Positions 22,248 to 34,177 of a stretch of 64,000 bases of DNA are shown here, piece after piece. The stretch is from NCBI GenBank assembly GCA_015680685.1, contig MNCI01018059.1:233603-297602 (forward strand), written 5' to 3'. A program made the translations under genes and the position numbers. A model generated the notes under the pieces. The model saw only the letters and a list, made by a program, of their open reading frames with translations, was not told where the DNA came from and did not search any database. The stretch comes from Gnetum montanum. Lineage: Eukaryota > Streptophyta > Gnetopsida > Gnetales > Gnetaceae. The first letter of the stretch is position 1. Each line of letters starts with the position of its first letter.

Positions 22248-22257
22248 CATGGGGGTA
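22248..22257 (+). other. Element A polypurine tract
   Basis: CATGGGGGTA directly abuts the 3' LTR. D has GTCATGGAAGTA at the same place on its own strand (plus 26037-26048), which supports both the boundary and the role as plus-strand primer. Confidence 0.7.
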
Positions 22258-23050
22258 TGATGAGCTACGATATTACGTACACGATATCACATCAACCAGG
22301 CGATATCACGTCCTGCCTCATCTTCTATAAATAAGAGGCAACGCCCTTGGTTCCAAGGGAGTTAGACTTAGACCCTTAGCCAGACTCTTGTAGTTTTGTC
22401 ATTCCAGAGTTAGAATTATTTTTGTGTGCTCGCAATAAGATTCATAGAGTGAACACATCTTTATTCGAGCAATTTGTACTTGAGCAAAATTTTGTGTATG
22501 GCAATAAAGATGAACTTTATGATAAACCTTGCAGCATACAAATTAAGCTAATTAGTAATTAATTATTGTTTAATTCTTTCCTAGTTAATTAATATCTCTC
22601 TCAACCTTCAACCCCCTTAGTTAGATACACTCAGTACGACCACTTTGAGCATGCATGTAGCGCTTGGTAACCCAGTAACGATTAGCATTTGGTAATCCTA
22701 GCAGCGTTGCACTAGTTCAGGATGTGTACGACAAGTGGGAATGGATACTGGTGTTAGGAACATTTAGAAACTAGTTAATGAATTGTTAATGGAAGTTAGT
22801 CACTTAGTTCTCTCTCCCTCTCCTTTATTAGTAGAAGACATAAAAAATATAAAAGCTATAAAAATCATGTACCTCAAGCTTACTTAACCATACAACTTGA
22901 CAATACAAGTAAGTTTTGGAAAATAACGATAGATTAACCCTGAGTGTTCCATTAAGGTGCATAAGCACTTAGTCCTTAGAGTTTGACTGGATCATGCATG
23001 AAATGCTCATATTCATATGGTTGAGTGTAGGGGTACCTCACCACTCATCA
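22258..23050 (+). repeat. Element A 3' LTR
   Basis: The complete 793-base copy, TGATGAGC to CCACTCATCA, followed by the target duplicate AATGG. It supplies the 166 bases missing at the N in the 5' copy. Confidence 0.92.
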
Positions 23051-23055
23051 AATGG

Positions 23056-23867
23056 ATCTATCACTTAGAAAAATTTTGGCCTTGGCCTACTCTAACACTT
23101 AGAAAAATTTTGGTTTTGGAATTTTTCGTAAATCATAAAAAATTAAGTCCATAAGTTGTATTATGAATCCAAAGAGTTCCTAATGGCCCCCAAGAGTTGA
23201 GAATGTGTCTCATGATGATCTAATTGAGGGATTTGGTGCTCAAATCCTCATGGAAGGAGGATGAAACCACACTTAGTTTCATTTCAAAGTGAAGTGAAAA
23301 AGTGGATACATCATTACCCCCTCTTGATGGATGCTACTGAAGTGTTGAAGGAGGATTCATCAAGAAGAGATAAAATATTGAATTAAGGTACTTGCAAAAG
23401 AGAAAAAAAGTGGGAAGAATGAAGGGAGAAAAGGAAGAATATTAGGATATCATCAATACACTAGTCATGAGGATAGTGTTATGTTAGAAAGGGAACATGG
23501 CTAAATCCTACACTCAAGATGCCATTTATGATATTCACACCCTATCCTACTCATGTCCTTAACACACCCTTACTAGAATACCATGAGTTAGAGTATTGAT
23601 TAATATCCTCACCATAGTGTGATGTAGAAGAAAGTTAATAGAAATGGATATGAAGAGATTAGGGAAGGTAGCCAAACTTGGATGAAGAAGATAGAAGCGA
23701 AATAGTTAAAAATAGAGAGGAAAAGCAAGATACAAAGGGGTAGTAAAAATAGTGAAATAAAATATAGATGAAATGGAAAAAGAGTTACAGAAAACCTGAT
23801 GATGTTTACTCTCTCTCTTTTTTATTTTTTTTTTATTTTTTCTCTCTTTTATTTTCTTGACCTCAAA
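23056..23867. other. Host sequence right of element A, probably 3' region of element E
   Basis: No ORF. A pyrimidine-rich tract lies at 23810-23860 (plus). It directly follows, on the minus strand, the end of the E integrase, so it is probably E 3' untranslated sequence; the E LTR was not identified. Confidence 0.4.
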
Positions 23868-25167
23868 TGTAATACCATTTGAGGTACATCCTATTCACCA
23901 AGTTTGGGTGTATATTTACATCTGAATCAACTAAGTAGTATGCTCCATTGCCAAGGCTCTTGATGATGATGAAGGGGAATTTCTATTTAGGTGAAAAATT
24001 TGTCATTTTGACATTAGAAAAATGCCTAAGGACAAGGTTACCTTCCTCGATGTCTCTAAGTCTAAGATGCTTATCATGGTGATGGGGCATGGCTTCTTGA
24101 TAATTTTGGATATTGACTGTTGCTTGTTTATGATTTTGCTCAAGTGCATCTAGCTCAACATAATGTATGTTTTCATTCTTCACATCTATCATCTAATTAT
24201 TCAAGAGCATACAAAGAGAAGGCACATCCAGCTCCACCAACAATATAGTTTTTGATCCATAGGTAAGAATGAAGGGGATTCAATTGATTGTTGTTTGGAA
24301 GGCAGTACAGTAGATCGAAAGGGCATGGGATAACAGAGTATGCTAGTTGCATTGGGATTTTTCAAGCATGGTCTTGAGCAAATGGATGAGTGATTTATTC
24401 GTTAATTCAATTTACCCATTGGATTGTAGGTAATATAGAGATGAGAATGATTGGGTAATTTGGTATTAACCATAGAATTTTCCTAGTTATTTGCTCTTGA
24501 GTTGAGGTCCATTATCAATCATGATTTAAGGAGGGATACCAAGGCAAGTGATTATATCATCCAAGATAAAATGACAAACATATATAAAATTTGTAATTTT
24601 TAAAGGAACAACTTCAACCTAATTAGTAAAATATTTAGTGGCTATTAACAAAAACTAATGACTACAAGAAGATGGAAGATTGATAGAATCTAAACCCCAT
24701 TTCTAGAAAGGCTATATAATTTCGGACATCCTAAGCACTTGAGATGGAACATAAATAAGTAGAGCATGATGTTGACATGTATCACAAATCTTAACTATTG
24801 TATGCACATACCTAGACATTGCATGGCACCAGTAATCTAATGAAATGATAAAAGCTAATAGAGACCATTAGCTTAAATGACCTCCACATACACCAGAATG
24901 AACCTATTCTAACACGTTTTATGCTTCTTCATGACTTTGATTATATAGAAGAACATTTGATGTAGAGATGTAACATAAAATATTGAGATCAACAATAAAA
25001 AATTTTTAGAATGTTTACAAAGAACATCCTTTTGTGAATAAGATAGATGTTCAGAAGTTTTTCTACTTTGTAAGTATTGTACAATATCACAATATTTGCC
25101 ATCTTCTTCTAAGTTAACAAAGCAACGCATTGTGTATCCATGAGTGTAATAGATGTATCTTGCATTG
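23868..25167 (-). pseudogene. Element E integrase (Tat-type), broken; E cut here by D
   Basis: Minus strand. Zinc-binding and linker remnants lie at about 24780-25160 (RRKTSEHLSYSQK in an open stretch, then MQCLGMCIQ). Core pieces such as LWIKNYIVGGAGCAFSL lie near 24200. The C-terminal domain in 23983-24192 has ELDALEQNHKQATVNIQNYQ and LRDIEEGNLVLRHF, and the end is GAYYLVDSDVNIHPN. This is a Ty3/gypsy integrase C-terminus of the Tat kind. It is full of stops. The rest of E resumes at 32032, beyond the D insertion. Confidence 0.7.
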
Positions 25168-26036
25168 TGATGAGCAGCAAGTAACACTTACATCCAACCA
25201 TACGAATCACAAGCATTCACACATGATCTAATCAAATTTCATGGATGGGACTAGTTGTGGCATCTATACCATTATGTCTTGATTGCAGTTCATTGTCTTC
25301 CCACTTGGACTAGTGGTAGCTTTGTCACGTATGGTTTAGTCTAGAGTGAGGCATGTGATTCTTGATGTTGTTTCAACATTATGCTACTCCTAACAATAAT
25401 AAGGAAATCAATTATTTAACTAATTAACAATGGAAAGTAAAGTCTAAACTAGCCTACGTGTGATGAGTGTCTGTTCCCAGCTTGTTGTACATATCCTGAA
25501 CCCATGTATCCACTACTAGGATTACCAAACACTATGCTATTGGGAAAATCAAATAATAACGTTGTTGGGATTACTAAGAAAATATGTGTTTATGCTCGAA
25601 ACTAGTCATGCTCATTCTACCAATTCATTAGTATGCATGGAAACGTAAATATTAATTAAGTACATGAAAAGAAAATTACATAAAAAGTAAATCTAATCTA
25701 AGTTAAAGTGCTACAATGAATAAGAATTAATCTTGATCTTATTGTCATTCATGAAATGTGTCCAGGTACATTGCTACTTGAATAAGATGTTGTACAACTA
25801 ACTTATATCCACATTGTGGGAACTCACTATCTAATCTTTAAGACTACAAAATAAAACCAAAAGAGTTCAGCTACTCTATTGACAAAAGAATTCCCAAATT
25901 GTGCATCTAAGTGTTATATTTATAGGCCAATATGCATCCCACAATATTGGATATCCAACATCACTTCTTGGGCCTCAATATCAAGTATTCAATATTGGAT
26001 GTCCAATATCGGAGCCAAATGAAATACACTTCATGA
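25168..26036 (-). repeat. Element D 3' LTR
   Basis: Partner of 31147-32031. On its own strand it has a TATA box TATAAATA (plus 25917-25924) about 112 bases from its start, and near-palindromic GGATGTCC and GGATATCC units upstream of it. A polypurine tract follows at 26037-26048. Confidence 0.88.
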
Positions 26037-26048
26037 TACTTCCATGAC

Positions 26049-28170
26049 TGAATGAAAATTCATCCTCAAGTTAACAAGATAGGACCAAGCTTTCTTTACA
26101 AAAAATTTGGAATGATGGGATTATTGAATAACACTAACTACTGACTAACTCAGAGTGCTGCATTACAAAATTGTATTCGAGTGGATGCATTACCAAATGA
26201 AAAAATGATGAAAATATTGGATAGACATTAAAGATTACAAAATTTGCAAAGGTCTTCAAAAATTCACTAAAGATGATTCTTCTTGCTGCTAGTGGTGGTA
26301 GACTTCCAACCTTGATTGTTATGTTGATGCTTCTCTAGTTATGTAGAACATTCTTGAAAGATCAACTGAAATTTCTTTTCATCATTTCATGGATCTAGCA
26401 AACATGCAATGTGTGAGCTACTATCTTATATGTGCTACGATTTGTCCATGGACATATCCTCCATTGTCCTCCCCTTGGCTTTATTTTTGTGCTTGGTAAA
26501 AGACCTTCTTCCTTAGGCATTTCTTTTAGCATCACCTACAGTCACCAAAGGATCAACATTAGTTTTGGTAAATATTCCTTAATAATTAACCCTTTTCAAA
26601 TTCCGTAGTTTTCATTTAATCACAAGGTGATGATTGCATACTATGTCCAAGGTGATGAGGTAATTAAAATCATCAAGCTATTCACATTATTTTGATCAAT
26701 TACTATTAGTTATCATGATGTATGAAAATAGGATGTTAGAAAAGTTTTCAAACAATCGAAACCAAAGGTCTGATTAAGAAGATGGCTAAGAAATATTAAT
26801 CGATATGGAAATAGAAAAGTAGGAAAATTTAATGAAACAGATTAGAAGTAGTTCCAAAATAATGCATAAATTTAGAAAAACCATCAGTGATGTTCTAGAA
26901 GATGTGAAGGTTAGTTTAAAGCAATGATTAACAAAAGTTATGCAAGTGGGTCCTCCCCAAAGTAGGCTCCTACCATAACGCCCTTGCATAACCACTTCTA
27001 TAGATGTTCATGGGCATCAGAGAAGTTAAATGTAGACCATGCCTTTGTTCCAAACAACACACTACTGTTGTGGTTGGGATGTTGCACTATGCTATACAAA
27101 ACCAAAAGGTTCATAATCACTTGCAGCAGTGAGGTGAGTAATGGGATGAGAAGGGATTATAAAGATTGAGATGTAAGGTACTTGACCATGTCCATAATAA
27201 TTTTCTATGAAAAATGTGATTAAAATGATTAACATACCTATCTGTCCAAGTTCAAACCAAGTCCATACCATGAATAGTGAGCTTGCATTAATGTGTTCCT
27301 TCCTACCAACCACCATAAGTCCACAACCACCTCGAAGAATAATCATCTCTTCAAAAAGAGAAGAAGGAAGGGCCTTAGTTAGAGGGGTACCTTCAATCAT
27401 GTGTAACATGTCTTTCCAACCCTACAACCAGTGCTTATAGCCTATTATTGTGTCTAAGGGGTGTGCTTTGAATTCCCATCATTTATTTTTTCTTCCTCTT
27501 TTTTTTTTTTGATTTTTTGTTTTGTTTTTTTCTAATTTTTTTTTATTTTTTTGTTGTTTTTTTTTCTTTCTCTATTTTTTGGAATTAAAATTTTTTGAAA
27601 TGGGAACCACACCATGCAAAGACATAGCTTCCTATTTATTGGTTGATGAAGGAGTGATGATATGTTCCTCACGAAGTCATAAAGCACATGAAGGAAGTTA
27701 AGAAGAGAACCCAACAAATCCCCTTAAGGTCACACCCTTATCATTCTCACTTGGTCATTCCCTCTTTCTTCAAGGTACAATGATCATTGATTAATTTTAG
27801 TTTCATGAAAGAAAAACCAAATTTATTTCTTGAAAAAGACCTTTTATTTAGAGAACTGGAGGAATGGATGAGGTGGTCTCACTACTTTTCACAATTACTT
27901 ACCCTATCATCTTAATAACATCACATAAAAACCCAACACATGATGTTGACTTCTACATCATGACTTGGCAATTTTATTAATGAAAATGTAAACAACATAC
28001 ATAAACATAAAGAAAATTACTTAAGACAAGAGAAAAATATTAAGGAATGGAAAACATATGAAGAATTGGAAAATTTTAGAAGAAATAGGAAAATGATAAA
28101 ATATTGTAAAAAAGAGGTGAAAAACACTTATTAGTTCTTAAAACAGGATGGAGTATCTCCCCCATGAGTA
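26049..28170 (-). other. Element D 3' non-coding region
   Basis: Carries the same ordered blocks as A read on the minus strand: CATGGGGGAGAT (near 28160), GTCTTTGCATGGTGTGGTTC (near 27610), GAATTCAAAGCACACCCC (near 27465), and GGGGAGGACCCACTTGC (near 26950). A long T-rich tract on plus (27486-27590) matches the T/A-rich tracts of A and G. No coding content. Confidence 0.7.
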
Positions 28171-31021
28171 ATCTTATACTGCATATTTGGGAGATGGACT
28201 ACATAATCCCTTGGTTATACACCCCTAGTTTCCAATCTATCATTGTTACTAATTTAATTAATCATGTGGTAGACCATCTAACATTGGTGATAGTCTTGTT
28301 TGGATCATTCATAGAAGTATCTTCATATGGACTTGAAGGGAATTCCATTTTTGGAGGTTTAGATGTGTTTACTTCTTCTTCTTGATTTTCTATTTTAATT
28401 CTGAGGTCTCCATGTTTAATATCCTCTTCTAGTCTATAATCAAAGTGTAAGATATCTATGTCTAAGTCCTCTATTTAGTCCATTTTCTTAAGTCTAGAAC
28501 TAATAAGCGGATTAGTTGCTTCCATGCATCTTTGAAATAGTTTTATATTCTCATTTTCAAGACATTGGATATCTTCTAGTTTAGTGGCCACTACAAAGAC
28601 TAGTTTTTGCTCACACACTTGTTCCTTAGATTTGTTGTAGGTTGTGTTAATATTTTGAATTTTAAGCCCACAACTACACCCTTTATCATTATTAGTAATG
28701 CATGGAGATTTTTTTCTCTCCACAATCATGTGTTCATCATTTTTGTCCTTTGTTGGAGTGGTAACTATTGTTAGATTTTGCATATGATTAGGAGACATTT
28801 TTTCAGAAACAAAGGATGTTGCACCAGATTTGCCTTGTGATGGTTTTAATGTGCCAGTAGGTCTACATGTTTCGTGCTTGTGCATTGGAACTATCCTACA
28901 GAAAGGGAATTTTTGAGATTGTGGTTGAGATCTACTAGCATTATCATTTTCATGTATGTTCACAGCATAAGTGGCATTCTTTCATTGATGTTATCATGTC
29001 AAACCTTCTTGTGTTGTTGGTAGTGACATATGGTGGAGGGAAGTATGAGAATATTGAGGATATGATNGTGTCAAACCTTCTTGTGTTGTTGGTAGTGACA
29101 TATGGTGGAGGGAAGTATGAGAATATTGAGGATATGATGGAGGATGAGAGATGTGAGGTGGTGATCCTTCAAAAGATGTTGCAAGTTGATGATATTCAAG
29201 AGAGTGGTAGTAGTGGTTTGAGGTAGAGGAAGTAGAACTAGTCAAGAAAAATAGGTTGTTGAATGTAATATCCATATAGGTCTAGCTGGTAGTAATTGTA
29301 GTGCTAGTTTGATGATGGCCTCCCCCACAACTATGGGTTTTTTCACTATGGTTGATAGTAGTTTTGAGGCTAATAAGAAGTACCATTAGGATAGTATGGC
29401 TAATTGTAGTATTGTCTATAATTATCTTTGGAGTAAGGTAATTTCATAGGCATTTGCTTTTTTATGAACTTGGGATTCAATGCAAAAGCCCAATACTCAT
29501 GTACATGTAACATGACTGGGCAATAACCCTTTAGATGGTCATATAGGCAGATGTCACATCCATCATCCTCTTCTGTGGTTGAGTTTATAAACTCTTCTTC
29601 TACAACCATTTTCTCTTTTTGTCGATAAGTGTTCCTAGCTATTTCTTGGTTCTTTTCCTCCTTTTGTTTTGATCACTTGATTCATTTTGCATTACTCTCT
29701 CCTCTATGATTTTCACATAAATTGTAACTAAGTCATTCATCAACTCTCACATCTTATCTTGCCTTTCTTCAAGCTCATCGATAGACTTCTATATTAGTAA
29801 GGTTTGTTGTGAAATCAACTCATCGAGAACTACCTCTTTTCCCTTATCATAGATATGGACCCTTTTCTTTTGAAGAGTTGGGTCCTAGTTATTTTCCTCT
29901 ACATTCTCTCATTTACATAGCTCTCCTTCTTTTTTCGCCACCTACTCAATTAGCCTTTATATTTGATGAGCTTTTAATTCATATAATTGACCTTGGGCAT
30001 AAATCCCAAGGGGCTCTCTTGTTTGATTATGAAGCCCATCTATGATGGGGAAAAGTTGCTCTTTTTGAAAGAAGTAATGGCCTGGACATCTATGTAGTAG
30101 AGAATAGTACCTATCTAGGGACATATCCAAGAGTTCATGTTGTTCATGTTTCCATCCTTGGACATGTTTCCTTAGGTTGGGCACCCTCACATAGGTTTGG
30201 TATTTCTCATTAAAAAGTTCTAGCATTGTGGACCACCTATGAATTGAGTTTGGTTTTAACAATCTATACCATACTTTGGCTTTGTCTATTAGTGTTCTAG
30301 GAAAGAGCTTAAGCTTTTGCGACTCACTTTCAATATTCTATAAGATGTAGGCATTATGGAAGACTTGTAAATGATGTTGTGGTTCAGAATTATAACCTCC
30401 CGCAAATTCAGGGATGTTATTCATATCAAGCCTTTTGATGTGAGTTTTCCTTCGATACCTATAGAGTATTTTAAGTACTTCTATAATCTACATCATGCTC
30501 TTAGTGGACAACAAGGATTTACCAACATCAAACATATCATAGTAAAAATTTCTATTTCTACCTTTCTGATTGTGATGATCATGCCTATGTTCATTTTGAT
30601 CTCTTTGATTTTTCCCTTGGTGTTAATTTCTATCCTTATTTTGATCCCATAGTGGAGCTTTATCTCTATACTTATGTTCATCTTCATCAAAACTAGATGT
30701 TGAAGAGGAAGAGGAAGATGAGAAACTACAAGAATTGCCATGGCTTCTATAGTTCTCCCCATGGTCCCTTGATTTATCGTTTCTAGGTTTTGAGGAGGTC
30801 CTAGGCCTTGAGGGCCTCCCAGAGTTAGGACTTACTCCATCTTCTCTAGGATTGTTTGCCTTAGGTGAATGTAGTCCTTGAGTGTAGTTAAGGTAGTCAT
30901 GAACATATGAAATCCTTTCATGAGGTTCATCACTCCAATTTTCTTTAATATATATCTCATTAGTTCTCTAATGAATGTTCTCTTTAGAAGATGCATTATC
31001 GCTTCCATGTGAAAGAGACAT
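28171..31021 (-). pseudogene. Element D gag with internal deletions
   Basis: The start is ATG at 31021 (minus), MSLSHGSDNASSKENIH. Then come a KSRDHG and Ser-rich segment (about 30690) like that in B, and the capsid core in 29957-30262 (HRWSTMLELFNEKYQ, DRYYSLLHRCPGH). A Gly/Pro/Ser linker follows, then the open stretch 28475-28963. There, gag-tail sequence (FPFCRIVP, NLTIVTTPT) runs straight into ERKKSPCITNNDKGCSC, which in A lies after the protease. The DSG protease is therefore cleanly missing, and a second deletion removes RT to integrase near 28170-28400. Stops and one assembly join (29067) also break it. Confidence 0.78.
29067..29067. other. Assembly join (single N) with duplicated flanks
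   Basis: The 70 bases before the N (28997-29066) and the 70 bases starting at 29069 are identical, beginning TGTCAAACCTTCTTGTG and ending GAGGATATGAT. Two contig ends covering the same sequence appear to have been joined without merging. Confidence 0.85.
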
Positions 31022-31127
31022 TTTTATTAGCTAATGGTGTGTGTAACTTGATATTTCTTGAAAGATAAATCATTAATGCATTTATAGAAATCATGTATAA
31101 TATAACTAATCTAGATAACTAGCACCA

Positions 31128-31145
31128 TCCCTAGCAACAACACTA
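31128..31145 (-). other. Element D primer-binding site
   Basis: On the minus strand TAGTGTTGTTGCTAGGGA begins one base after the LTR. It resembles the tRNA-Asp site of element A with transition-type changes (G to A, C to T). Confidence 0.6.
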
Positions 31146-31146
31146 A

Positions 31147-32031
31147 TGATTAGTGGCAGGTACCCTTTACACCCAACCATACAAATAACAAGCATTCACA
31201 CACAATCTAGTTGAATTTTGTGGATGGGACTAGTTGTGGCATCAAGATCGTTATGTCTTGATTGCAGTTTGTTGTCTTTCCACTTGGAATAGTGGTAGCT
31301 TTGTCATGTATGATTTAGTATAGAGTGATACATGTGATTCTTGATGTTTTTTTGGCCTTATTTTACTCCTAATGATAATAAGGAAATCAATTATTTAACT
31401 AATTAACAATGGAAAGTAAAGTATAAACTAGCTTGCATGTGATGAGTGTCTATTCCTAGCTTGTTGTACACATCTTGAACCCACATATCCACTACTGGTA
31501 TTACCAAGCACTATGCTACTGGGTGAACCAAACAATAATGCTACTAGGGTTACCAAGTGAATATGTGTTTATGCTTGAAACTAGTCACGCTCATTCTACC
31601 AATTCATTAATATGCATGGAAACATAAATATTAACTAAGTACATGAAAACTAAATTGCATGGAAAGTAAATATAATCTAAGTCAAAGTGCTACAATGAAT
31701 AAGAATCAATCTCAAACTTATTGCTATTCATGAAATGTGTCTAGGTACATTGCCACTCAAATATGACACCATACAACTGACTTAGATTCACATTACAAGT
31801 GCTCACTGACTATTCTCTAAGACTATAGAATAGAAGTGTAATAGTTCAACTACTCTATTGATAAAAGAATGTCTAAACTGTGTGCCCCCAAGTGTTATAT
31901 TTATAAGTTGGTACACATCCCATAATATCGGATATTCGACATTGCTTCTTGGACCCCAATATCAGGTTTATAATATTAGGTCTCTAATATTGAATGTTCA
32001 ATATCGAAGCCAAAAAAAATACACTTCATCA
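31147..32031 (-). repeat. Element D 5' LTR
   Basis: Partner of 25168-26036. TATA box at plus 31898-31905. Between TATA and the LTR start are GAATGTTCAATAT and GGATATTCGACATT units, decayed versions of the palindromes in the other LTR. Confidence 0.88.
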
Positions 32032-34177
32032 CATTAACTGAGATAAATGATACTTGAGAAAAGTAGGATTGACAAGAAGAGCAAAAGTAGCTGGCATGTC
32101 AGCAAGCATGTTTTCTAAGCAGTGGATGTGAGTAAGTAAGCATTTGTCAAACTAAGAAATCAAATTTTTTACTAAGTCTAGATAATGTTGAAGGTGTTTA
32201 GCTTTGCAAGCATATTTATTATTTACTTGGCATATGAATAATTAGGAATCCCTATGCATAGAAAGCCTTTTGATTCCAAGTTGAAGGGCTAAGAGAAAAT
32301 CTTGATTAAGAACTATCTATTCTGCCATGTTGTTAATACATGGAAAATTAAATTTAAAAGTTTGATAAATTAAATTCATACCTTGATAGTTTAAAATACA
32401 AGTTGCACTTGAACCTTGGGCTATGTGCACATTATCAAAATACAAGTGTGAATCGAAATCCTCATGTTTTAATGTCATAGTTAGAGGAGAAACTATCTCT
32501 TCTTTACTTGTTTCCTTAGGGGAAGATTGGACGCTTATAGTAGATGATTCGGAGAGTGGGGCTGAAGTAAGTAGATCCAAAATGGCTTGTCCATTAATTG
32601 AGAGTTGGGCAAGGTAGGATAAGTCAAGTTTAGTTAAATGGGTTTTCCATTTTTCCATGTAGTTGTTATCATATGGGTTGATGACAATAGATCATAAAAC
32701 ATTATCTCGATAAATGACATGAACTTTTGCCATTAGTAGGTATTGTCTCCATTTATTAAGTGCAAAGACAAGGCCTAAGCAAGATTTTTCCATGTCTTTG
32801 TAACACATTTTGCAATTGGAGAAGAGATGAAAGATGTAATAGATAAAGAGATTAGCACCATCTTCACGTCATTAGCAAAGCATGGCTGCAATAGAATTAT
32901 TAAACTTAGAAAGATAGAGATAGAAAGGGAGATCAAATTGAATAGAATGTTAAATAAAAATATTGGTAAGGATATGCTTTATTGCATCAAAAGCCTCTTG
33001 ATATGTTGAGTCCTAGTTGAAAATCATAGATTTCTTAAGAATGTGAGAAAGGGAATGAAATTGATTAGTTACATTACATATGAAATGATGAATGGATTGG
33101 AGTCTACCTTGTAAAATATGCATGTATTTAAGACACTTAGGTGGTGGGAGGTTTATGATTGCTTTAACTTTGTTAGAATCTACTACTAGATCATTAGCTA
33201 AAACTAGAAATCTTACCATTTTTCCATTTCCATGCCAAAAATGCACTTTTTGGGATGCAAGCAAAGGTTATATTTATTACAACAAGCCAAAACTATGTCT
33301 AAGTTGGTGGATGATTGGTTGTGCTAATAGAATTTACTATTATATCATCCACATAATTGTTGATAGTTTTAAAAATCATATCACTAAAGATGAAGGTCAT
33401 GACCTGTTGGTATATTACCCCAACATTCTTAAGCTTGAAAGGCCTTTTTGTGTAAGAGAAGGTTTTCCATGGGGTCATGAAAGTTGTAAGGTAGTAATGT
33501 TCAAGATTGATTTGAATTTAATTATAGCATGAAAAACCATCTATGGAACTAAGGAAAGCATGACCTACTATTGTGTCTATGAGTTGATCAATGTTGGGTA
33601 GCAAGAAAATCATGTTTTAATGTCACTTTGTAGAAGTTACGAAAATTGATGCATATTCTAATAGCTCTATTTTTCTAAGGAATGATCACCATGTTGGATA
33701 CCTAATCAAAGTAATCTACACGATGTATAAATCTAATGTTTTAGAATTTGGTGATCTTATCTTTTATAACTAAGACTAGATTAGACTTGATTTTTTGGGA
33801 TTTTTGCTTGATAGGTTTAGATCCTTCCTTAAGTATGATGAATTTTTGACAAGAATGAGATCCAAACTAAGCATGTCATTCTATTCCCATTTAAAGGTTA
33901 TAGAATTTCTTCCAAGTATTTCTAGAATAGATTTCTCAATATTGTAACATAGGTTTGCCTATAGCTGTAAGGTCTTTTTCTCATTATGGTGATTTATTAT
34001 AGTGAGCTCTAGTAATGAATCATTAGTCAAAATGAGTATGCAATCCAAGAAGGGAAGGCTAGTTTGAGGGATTAGATCTTCCTCGGTGATATCAAGGGTC
34101 AAGATGATGGAATCTAAGGGATTAAGGGGATGAAAAGTTAATCAAATCCTCATTGAGGTTCATAGAATTAGCCAAGG
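32032..34177 (-). pseudogene. Element E reverse transcriptase, RNase H and second RNase H (Tat-type), broken
   Basis: Minus strand, reading from 34177 downward. RT has ICINFRNFYKV (near 33650), SSIDGFSCYN and the intact catalytic YVDD (33342-33359). The thumb in 33013-33264 has VVDSNKVKAIINLPPPK and LQGRLQSIHHFI. A degenerate first RNase H follows (about 32700-33000; ALNKWRQYLLMAKVHVI). The open stretch 32317-32658 ends in a second RNase H of the archaeal-like type (HLYFDN, FNFPCINNMAE), which continues to about 32080 (RDSxLFICQVNNKYACKAKH). The order RT, RNase H, second RNase H, integrase is the common Tat arrangement. E is cut by D exactly at this end. Confidence 0.8.

Larger units (their letters stand above)
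13377..23050 (+). mobile_element. Element A: complete, inactive Athila-like Ty3/gypsy LTR retrotransposon
   Basis: Bounded by LTRs that begin TGATGAG and end CTCATCA (a perfect 7-bp inverted pair) and by an exact 5-bp target duplication AATGG (13372-13376 and 23051-23055). Internal order is primer site, gag, protease, reverse transcriptase with RNase H, integrase, a non-coding stretch of about 2 kb, polypurine tract, LTR. Pol order and the tRNA-Asp type primer site place it with the Athila group. Many stops and frameshifts rule out function. By eye the LTRs differ at roughly one base in eight in the first 100 bases, mostly transitions, so the insertion is old. Confidence 0.93.
25168..32031 (-). 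mobile_element. Element D: gag-only, non-autonomous Athila-family LTR element
   Basis: Flanked by LTRs of 869 and 885 bases and by near-identical target duplicates (CATTG at 25163-25167, CATTA at 32032-32036). The LTR ends match A (TGATTAGTGG and TGATGAGCAG versus TGATGAGTGG on the plus strand). Inside are primer site, gag, the Cys-rich segment that follows protease in A, and the family 3' non-coding region. Protease core, RT, RNase H and integrase are absent, so it would depend on enzymes from relatives such as G. LTRs differ at about one base in nine by eye. Confidence 0.88.

Noticed and set aside
27486-27590. Poly-T rich tract as a Pol III terminator or retroposon tail
   Set aside because: The same T/A-rich tract sits at the corresponding place in A, B and G, so it belongs to the 3' region of element D.
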